A stretch of 10,646 nt of DNA from DASPJQ01 sp035299065 (GTDB taxonomy: Bacteria; Bacteroidota; Bacteroidia; Flavobacteriales_D; UBA2798): positions 1 through 10,646 of the forward strand of contig DATGXI010000177.1 of assembly GCA_035299065.1 (NCBI GenBank). Direction: 5' to 3'. A program made the translations under genes and the position numbers. Position 1 is the first letter of the stretch; every line of letters begins with the position of its first letter. The notes beneath the pieces are model-generated. The model was given only the letters and a program-made list of their open reading frames with translations. It had not been told where the DNA came from and searched no databases. Shown here piece by piece: positions 6,126 through 10,646 of the stretch.

Positions 6126-6689
6126 ATGAAAAAATTACTTGTTTTCATAATAGCCATTTGCTTTGGCGCCATGGCATTTACCACACCAGGCAAGGGCGAT
6201 AAGCCTTCAAAATCGGTTACCGAACTATTGAAATATTACAAGGAAAATTACGAAGTGCTGAGCAAAATCAACATGGTTTACAATTACAACGGGAACAAAC
6301 CAGGCTCAAGCAGCAGCAAAGACATAAACACCAATTATGCGGTTGACTTTAAAGGGACCGAAAAATACCTGACCGGCATAAAAAAAAGCGGGTTTGTGGG
6401 CCAAAAGCTCATTGACAAACTACGCAACCACTTTTTGAAATGCGAAAAAGACTTTAAAGATAACCCACAAAACAGCGGTGTTCCACGCGGATTTGAAAAC
6501 GACTTTTTAATGTTGAATGACGATTTTATGAACGACCTCAACAACCTTCAAAAAATTGAGATCATGGATGAGGCCATCCGTTCAAACGCCTCGGCCACGG
6601 TTAAAGTAAAATTCCCCAGCGGTAATGTGCGTGTGTATGACCTGGCCAAACAAAATGATATTTGGCTGGTGAGTGAAATTACCATGTAA
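6126..6689 (+). CDS. Secreted protein of unknown function, possibly DUF3828/NTF2-like
   Basis: The protein has 187 residues with a signal peptide of about 18-20 residues (MKKLLVFIIAICFGAMAF). The mature part starts with a helical segment (SVTELLKYYKENYEVL). It then has a Ser/Asn-rich loop, a helix pattern ending KLRNHFLKCEKDF (one Cys near 111), and a C-terminal strand pair in which SATVKVKFPSGNVRVYDL leads to DIWLVSEI. Helices first, then curved strands ending in a W-x-(V/I)-x-x-I pattern, recall DUF3828 or other NTF2-like periplasmic proteins. This is a fold-level impression without a specific motif. It is probably in one transcript with the small membrane protein 19 bases upstream. There is no lipobox, so it is likely soluble in the periplasm. 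It is followed by a 225-base gap before lpxD. Confidence 0.65.
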   Translation: MKKLLVFIIAICFGAMAFTTPGKGDKPSKSVTELLKYYKENYEVLSKINMVYNYNGNKPGSSSSKDINTNYAVDFKGTEKYLTGIKKSGFVGQKLIDKLRNHFLKCEKDFKDNPQNSGVPRGFENDFLMLNDDFMNDLNNLQKIEIMDEAIRSNASATVKVKFPSGNVRVYDLAKQNDIWLVSEITM

Positions 6690-6826
6690 AGCTCAAGGCC
6701 CCGGCTTTCCATTTTTACTTTTTACCTTTTCTGATTTTCTCATCATCCCCCCGTTCGCACTTCAATTTTCGTTTAACTTTACAATTGCTTGTGATAACCT
6801 TGTTCCCGGTAAAACCCGTGTAATTC

Positions 6827-6903
6827 GTGTTGTCTATGGCTAAAATTTTCCGCAGAAGCGCAAAGGAGCAGAGAAATAGGCTCTGTGCTATCTGTGGCCA
6901 AAC
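6827..6903 (+). repeat. Degenerate intergenic repeat upstream of lpxD
   Basis: A CGCAGA-type box (6851-6877) matches the minus strand of 111-137 at 22 of 27 positions. It is flanked by two related words: GTGTTGTCTATGGCTAAAA (6827-6845) and GTGCTATCTGTGGCCAAAC (6885-6903), matching at 14 of 19, with four of the five differences being transitions. The whole therefore looks like one compound element with direct repeats around a core. It ends only 11 bases before the lpxD start, so the lpxD leader probably includes it if transcription begins upstream. Confidence 0.55.
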
Positions 6904-6914
6904 CTTTTTTGAAT

Positions 6915-7958
6915 ATGAAATTCACCGCCCAACAAATAGCCCAGCTCCTGCAAGGCGAAGTACATGGCAACGCCACAGAAGAAGTATCAGACCTTTCAAA
7001 AATTGAAGAAGGCAAGCCGGGAACCTTGACCTTTTTGGCCAACCCCAAGTATGCCGATTACATATATACAACAGGTGCCAGCATTGCCATTGTAAACAAA
7101 ACATTTACCCCTGAAAAAGAACTTCCAAAAACATTGACCCTTATAAAGGTTGACGATGCCTATGCCTGTTTTGCCAAGCTGCTATCGGTTTACGAACAAG
7201 CCATTAAGCAACAGCCACGCATTGAACAACCCAGCTTTATTGACCCAACAGCCAAAATTGGCGACAATGTTTACATAGGTGCTTTTGCCTACGTAGGTGC
7301 CGGTGCCGTTATTGGAAATAACACACATATATACCCGCAAACATACATTGGCAACGGTGTTAAGGTTGGTGAAAACACCGTGCTTTATGCAGGTGTTAAG
7401 GTGTACCGCGACTGTAAGATAGGTAACCATTGTACCATTCATGCATCAAGTGTAATTGGTGCCGATGGGTTTGGTTTTGCCCCAAACAGCGAGAACAATT
7501 ACCAAAAAGTACCACAAATAGGCAATGTAGTTATTGAGGATCATGTGGAAATAGGCTCAAATGTTTCAATTGACAGGGCTACCCTGGGTTCAACCATCAT
7601 TCGCAAAGGCGTAAAAATTGACAACCTTATACAGGTTGCCCACAATGTTGAGATTGGTGAAAACACCGTTATTGCCTCTCAAACAGGTATAGCCGGCTCA
7701 ACCAAATTGGGTAAAAACATGATGATTGGCGGCCAGGTTGGTATTATTGGTCATTTAAAAATTGCCGATGGGGTTAAAATTGCAGCCCAGTCAGGCATTG
7801 GTCAAAATATAGATACTGAAAATGAAATTGTTCAGGGTTCGCCCGCATTTTCCGTAGGGGATTATAAGCGTTCATATGTCCTTTTTAGAGGTCTGCCCAA
7901 ACTAAAGGAACAAATTGATACCTTAGCCAAAGAATTAAAAGAAGTAAAAGGCAAATGA
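6915..7958 (+). CDS. lpxD: UDP-3-O-(3-hydroxyacyl)glucosamine N-acyltransferase LpxD
   Basis: LpxD catalyses the third step of lipid A synthesis, transferring a 3-hydroxyacyl chain from ACP to the free amine of UDP-3-O-acyl-glucosamine in the cytoplasm. The protein has 347 residues, near the usual family length. The N-terminal uridine-binding domain (about 1-105) includes VSDLSKIEEGKPGTLTFLAN. A left-handed beta helix of hexapeptide repeats (about 108-300) follows, with a GADGFGFAP loop at 182-190 and DNLIQVAHNVEIG, whose His243 corresponds to the catalytic base (His239 in E. coli). The C-terminal part has GSPAF, then a helix YVLFRGLPKLKEQIDTLAKE used for trimerisation and ACP binding. I chose the ATG at 6915 because it starts MKFTAQQIAQLLQGEV, the usual N-terminus. 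An in-frame GTG 30 bases upstream lies inside a degenerate repeat. It is followed 67 bases later by lpxC/fabZ and probably leads the cluster. Confidence 0.96.
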   Translation: MKFTAQQIAQLLQGEVHGNATEEVSDLSKIEEGKPGTLTFLANPKYADYIYTTGASIAIVNKTFTPEKELPKTLTLIKVDDAYACFAKLLSVYEQAIKQQPRIEQPSFIDPTAKIGDNVYIGAFAYVGAGAVIGNNTHIYPQTYIGNGVKVGENTVLYAGVKVYRDCKIGNHCTIHASSVIGADGFGFAPNSENNYQKVPQIGNVVIEDHVEIGSNVSIDRATLGSTIIRKGVKIDNLIQVAHNVEIGENTVIASQTGIAGSTKLGKNMMIGGQVGIIGHLKIADGVKIAAQSGIGQNIDTENEIVQGSPAFSVGDYKRSYVLFRGLPKLKEQIDTLAKELKEVKGK

Positions 7959-8025
7959 TTTTCTGATTTCTGATTTCAGTTTTCCGAGATTAAAACCTGC
8001 CTCTTTTTAAAAATTTGAACCACGA

Positions 8026-9426
8026 ATGAAAGAATTTCAACGTACGCTAAAATCTCCTGTAAGTCTCTTGGGTGTGGGTCTCCACACTGGCGAAAAAGTA
8101 AAATTAACCTTAGCTCCGGCTCCCGAAAACCATGGTTACCGTTTCCAACGTATGGATTTGGAAGGCCAGCCCATTATTAAGGCCGATGCCGACCTGGTAA
8201 TTTCAACCGAGCGTGGAACAACCCTTGAACACAACGGGGTAAGAATTTATACAACCGAACATGTACTTGCTGCGCTTTACGCTTTGCAGGTTGACAATTG
8301 TTTGATTCAGGTTGATGCGGCCGAAATGCCCATAATGGACGGAAGTTCGGCCCCTTTTGTAGAAGCCATTGAAAGTGCCGGTTACCAGGACCAAAAAGCC
8401 GAACGGGAATATTTTGAGTTCAGGAAAGTGCTTCCCTGGGAAGACCTGGACAAAGGAATTGAGATGCTGGCCGTGCCCGCCAATGACTTTAGGTTAACCG
8501 TTATGGTTGACTACCGCACACCAATTTTAGGTACACAACATGCCACCATGTATCACTTAGGTGAGTTCAAAACCGAGATAGCCGCCTGCCGTACATTTGT
8601 ATTTTTAGGTGAATTGGAGCAGCTGGCACGTAAAGGATTGATTAAAGGAGGCGATTTAGATAATGCCATTGTACTTGTTGAACGCGAGCATATTAACGAG
8701 ACTGAATTAAAGGAATTAGCGAAGCTTTTAGGCAAAGAAAAACTGGAGGTTCAAATCAAAGGCATTGGTGTATTGAACTCAACCCAACTCAAGTTTTATA
8801 ACGAACCTGCCCGTCATAAATTACTTGACCTTGTTGGTGACCTTGCACTAATTGGCAAGCCCATTAAAGGCCACATATTGGCAGCCCGTCCGGGTCACTC
8901 GGGCAATGTTTCGTTTGCTAAAATCATTAAAGACATTATTCGCAAGGAGCAAGGCATGCGGTTTTTTGACCTCACGGCCAAACCCCTTTATGATATTACC
9001 CGCATCGAAAAAATGCTCCCGCACAGGTATCCGTTTTTAATGGTTGACCGCATTATGAGCATAACCGAAAAAGGAATTGTTGGTTACAAGAACATAACCA
9101 TGAATGAAAATTTCTTCACCGGCCACTTCCCGGGCAACCCTGTTTTTCCGGGTGTTTTGCAACTGGAAGCTCTGGCACAAATTGGAGGCGTTTTTGCATT
9201 AAGTACCGTACCCGACCCTGAAAACTACATGACCTATTTCATGAAAATTGACAACGTAAGGTTCAGGAACAAAGTAATTCCGGGCGATACCCTGGTGATG
9301 GAACTGGAGTTAATTACCCCTATACGCAGGGGCATTGTGCACATGAAAGGCGTATGTTATGTAAATGGTTCAGCCGTTTCTGAAGCCGAAATGATGGCAC
9401 AAATAGTAAAAGAGAAGAATGTATAA
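8026..9426 (+). CDS. lpxC/fabZ: Bifunctional LpxC deacetylase / FabZ dehydratase fusion
   Basis: The protein has 466 residues and joins two enzymes. Residues about 1-310 are LpxC, the zinc-dependent UDP-3-O-acyl-GlcNAc deacetylase and committed step of lipid A synthesis. It has VGLHTGEKV (17-25), TTEHVLAAL with general base Glu78 and zinc ligand His79, the MDGSSAPF loop (104-111), HKLLDLVGDL with zinc ligands His264 and Asp268, and RPGHSGNVSF with catalytic His291. Residues about 320-466 are FabZ, the hot-dog 3-hydroxyacyl-ACP dehydratase of fatty acid elongation. It has IEKMLPHRYPFLMVDRI and GHFPGNPVFPGVLQLEAL with active-site His367 and Glu381. All key residues appear present in both halves, so both activities are expected. 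This fusion is well known in Bacteroidota. It joins two enzymes that sit at a branch point for 3-hydroxyacyl-ACP. A short linker (about 310-322) separates the domains, and no stop or frameshift interrupts them. Confidence 0.96.
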   Translation: MKEFQRTLKSPVSLLGVGLHTGEKVKLTLAPAPENHGYRFQRMDLEGQPIIKADADLVISTERGTTLEHNGVRIYTTEHVLAALYALQVDNCLIQVDAAEMPIMDGSSAPFVEAIESAGYQDQKAEREYFEFRKVLPWEDLDKGIEMLAVPANDFRLTVMVDYRTPILGTQHATMYHLGEFKTEIAACRTFVFLGELEQLARKGLIKGGDLDNAIVLVEREHINETELKELAKLLGKEKLEVQIKGIGVLNSTQLKFYNEPARHKLLDLVGDLALIGKPIKGHILAARPGHSGNVSFAKIIKDIIRKEQGMRFFDLTAKPLYDITRIEKMLPHRYPFLMVDRIMSITEKGIVGYKNITMNENFFTGHFPGNPVFPGVLQLEALAQIGGVFALSTVPDPENYMTYFMKIDNVRFRNKVIPGDTLVMELELITPIRRGIVHMKGVCYVNGSAVSEAEMMAQIVKEKNV

Positions 9427-9476
9427 AATGGTTATGCAGGAGTATTTCCTTCAACCATTAAAAAGCAGATTATAAT

Positions 9477-10262
9477 ATGAGTTCACCTAACTTGCCCAGC
9501 AATATACACCCAAATGCCAAAATTGGCAAAGGCACTGTCATAGAACCATTCGCCACCATTTATGATGATGTGGAAATTGGTGAAAACTGCTGGATAGGTC
9601 CAAATTCGGTAATATGTGAAGGCACACGAATTGGTAATAACGTAAAAGTATTCCCGGGCGCCATCATAGGCATAATATCACAAGACCTGAAATATGCCGG
9701 TGAGTATACAACCACCACCATTGGCGACAATACCGTAATTCGTGAGTATGTAACCATACACAAAGGCACAAAGGATCGGTTGAAAACAAGCATTGGTTCT
9801 GACTGTTTATTAATGGCTTATGTACATATAGCGCATGACTGTGCCGTTGGTAACCATGTAATAATTGCCAACAGCGTTGGCGTTTCAGGACACGTGACCA
9901 TTGATGACTTTGCCATCATTGAAGGTATGGCCGCGGTGCAGCAGTTTGTACGCATAGGAGCACATGCATTTGTGGGCGGAGCCTCACTGGTTCGCAAAAA
10001 TGTTCCCCCGTTTTGTAAAGCAGCACGTGAGCCTTTAAGTTTTATTGGTGTTAATACTGTTGGCTTAAGGCGCAGGGGCTATACCGATCTTCAGATAAAT
10101 AATATTGAAGATATATACCGGGTTATTTACGTGCAAAACTCCAACATCAGTAATGCATTAAAAATAGTTGACCTTGAGCTTCCTAAGAGCGATGAGAAAG
10201 ATCTTATTGTAGAGTTTATAAAAAGTTCAACCAAAGGTATAATGCGGGGCTTTGCAGATTAA
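9477..10262 (+). CDS. lpxA: Acyl-ACP--UDP-N-acetylglucosamine O-acyltransferase LpxA
   Basis: LpxA carries out the first step of lipid A synthesis, adding a 3-hydroxyacyl chain to O3 of UDP-GlcNAc in the cytoplasm. The protein has 261 residues, the usual length. A left-handed beta helix of hexapeptide repeats covers about 10-185, with the family motifs FPGAIIG-SQDLKYAGE (59-76) and VHIAHDCAVGN (116-126). A helical C-terminal region (about 200-261) follows. His120 aligns with the catalytic His125 of E. coli. At the position of E. coli His160 this protein has Gln155 (AVQQF instead of AVHQF). Gly168 aligns with Gly173, the E. coli chain-length ruler, where glycine leaves room for a long acyl chain. 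The ATG at 9477 gives a conventional N-terminus. It follows lpxC/fabZ after 50 bases and is most likely in the same transcript. Confidence 0.95.
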   Translation: MSSPNLPSNIHPNAKIGKGTVIEPFATIYDDVEIGENCWIGPNSVICEGTRIGNNVKVFPGAIIGIISQDLKYAGEYTTTTIGDNTVIREYVTIHKGTKDRLKTSIGSDCLLMAYVHIAHDCAVGNHVIIANSVGVSGHVTIDDFAIIEGMAAVQQFVRIGAHAFVGGASLVRKNVPPFCKAAREPLSFIGVNTVGLRRRGYTDLQINNIEDIYRVIYVQNSNISNALKIVDLELPKSDEKDLIVEFIKSSTKGIMRGFAD

Positions 10263-10283
10263 CGGGAATACCAGATTTACCTG

Positions 10284-10308
10284 GCCACGAAGACACAAGG
10301 AAGTTAAG
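10284..10308 (+). repeat. Degenerate CCACGAAGACACAAGG-type intergenic repeat
   Basis: The words GCCACGAAGACACAAGG and AAGTTAAG, followed by TTTCACTAAGG, form a loose purine-rich repeat between lpxA and the ABC ATPase gene. A GTGGC at 10370-10374 could pair with the initial GCCAC (10284-10288), but the arms between are not complementary. From memory, ACGAAG/ACAAAGG word series are common between genes in Bacteroidota. It is probably a decayed copy of a dispersed element. Confidence 0.35.
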
Positions 10309-10385
10309 TTTCACTAAGGTTGAAGTCTATAATTTTTATGATTGAAGCATAAAGCCAACGCTTTTATTGGTGGCTAAAAAAACGA

Positions 10386-10646
10386 GTGGATAGATCTATA
10401 AGTATACGAACCGATAATTTAGGCAAAAAGTACGGGACCAACCGCCTGTTCAGGGGGCTTGACCTTCATTTTGAAGAACCCGGCAATTACGCCATAACAG
10501 GATTTAACGGCTCAGGAAAATCTACTCTACTTTTATGTCTTGCCGGCTTTATTACCCCTACCGAAGGGCGCGTATGGTGGGCCATGAAGGACCGAAAAAA
10601 CATGATTACCGACCCCACTCCACACCTGGCCTTTTGTTCGCCTGCC
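10386..10646 (+). CDS. ABC transporter ATP-binding protein (5' part, cut by window edge)
   Basis: An open frame of 87 codons runs to the window end. It encodes an ABC-type nucleotide-binding domain: an N-terminal strand ISIRTDNLGKKYGTNRLFRGL (an aromatic A-loop Tyr16 in KKYG), a strand NYAITG, Walker A GFNGSGKST (39-47) and LAGFITPTEGRVWW. The Q-loop, signature motif and Walker B lie beyond the edge, so the transported substrate and type (importer or exporter) cannot be inferred. No in-frame ATG precedes Walker A; an in-frame TAA lies at 10350-10352. The GTG at 10386, giving MDRSISIRTDNLGKKYG, is the best start and leaves a normal amount of sequence before the A-loop. The gene starts 123 bases after lpxA, across a degenerate repeat, so cotranscription with the lpx genes is possible but not shown. 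Confidence 0.85.
   Translation, partial: MDRSISIRTDNLGKKYGTNRLFRGLDLHFEEPGNYAITGFNGSGKSTLLLCLAGFITPTEGRVWWAMKDRKNMITDPTPHLAFCSPA

Noticed and set aside
6774..6802. Promoter boxes TAACTTTA and TAACCTTG upstream of lpxD
   Set aside because: Each matches the -7 box in part, but the -33 box is weak (TTTA for the second, none for the first), so neither is convincing enough to list.
6885..6914. GTG start 30 bases upstream of the chosen lpxD ATG
   Set aside because: The added residues are encoded by a degenerate intergenic repeat and precede the normal LpxD N-terminus MKFTAQQIAQ; the ATG at 6915 is a better start.
9427..9459. Hairpin AATGGTT/AACCATT between lpxC/fabZ and lpxA as a terminator or regulator
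   Set aside because: The stem is only 7 base pairs, AT-rich, with a 19-base loop and no T-run, so it is probably chance.

Overview
The window looks like chromosomal DNA from a member of the Bacteroidota. Three observations point there: two secreted proteins end in a type IX secretion (T9SS) type A sorting domain; lpxC and fabZ are fused into one gene between lpxD and lpxA, an arrangement known from this phylum; and start codons lack Shine-Dalgarno sequences, while a few upstream regions carry matches to the Bacteroidota promoter pattern TTTG / TAnnTTTG. Base composition is moderately AT-rich. I cannot name a genus.

Layout. Bases 1-437 are mostly non-coding, with a degenerate CGCAGAG-type repeat and one doubtful 54-codon ORF. 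Bases 438-3174 hold a tandem pair of paralogous exported beta-propeller proteins with T9SS tails, closed by a strong intrinsic terminator (3212-3251). On the minus strand follow a secreted TlpA-like thioredoxin protein with a long N-terminal domain (3300-4484) and an orphan ParA-type ATPase (4924-5664). The 439 bases between these two hold a mosaic of repeated palindromic modules, the most unusual non-coding structure in the window. Divergent from parA is a likely two-gene unit: a small cysteine-containing membrane protein (5765-6106) and a secreted protein of unknown function (6126-6689). After a 225-base spacer with another degenerate repeat comes the lipid A cluster lpxD, lpxC/fabZ and lpxA (6915-10262), then the 5' end of an ABC transporter ATPase gene cut by the window edge.

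How the genes work together. LpxA adds the first acyl chain to UDP-GlcNAc, LpxC deacetylates the product, and LpxD adds the N-linked chain. The FabZ half dehydrates the same 3-hydroxyacyl-ACP pool that LpxA and LpxD draw on, so the cluster joins lipid A synthesis to fatty acid elongation. The tandem propeller proteins probably act at the cell surface or outside the cell. The TlpA-like protein is probably a periplasmic thiol-disulfide protein. No functional link between parA and its neighbours can be shown from sequence.

I did not find a convincing new multi-gene system. The best leads are the mosaic repeat array, the duplicated propeller pair, the orphan ParA beside two uncharacterised envelope genes, and a histidine-to-glutamine change at a conserved LpxA active-site position.
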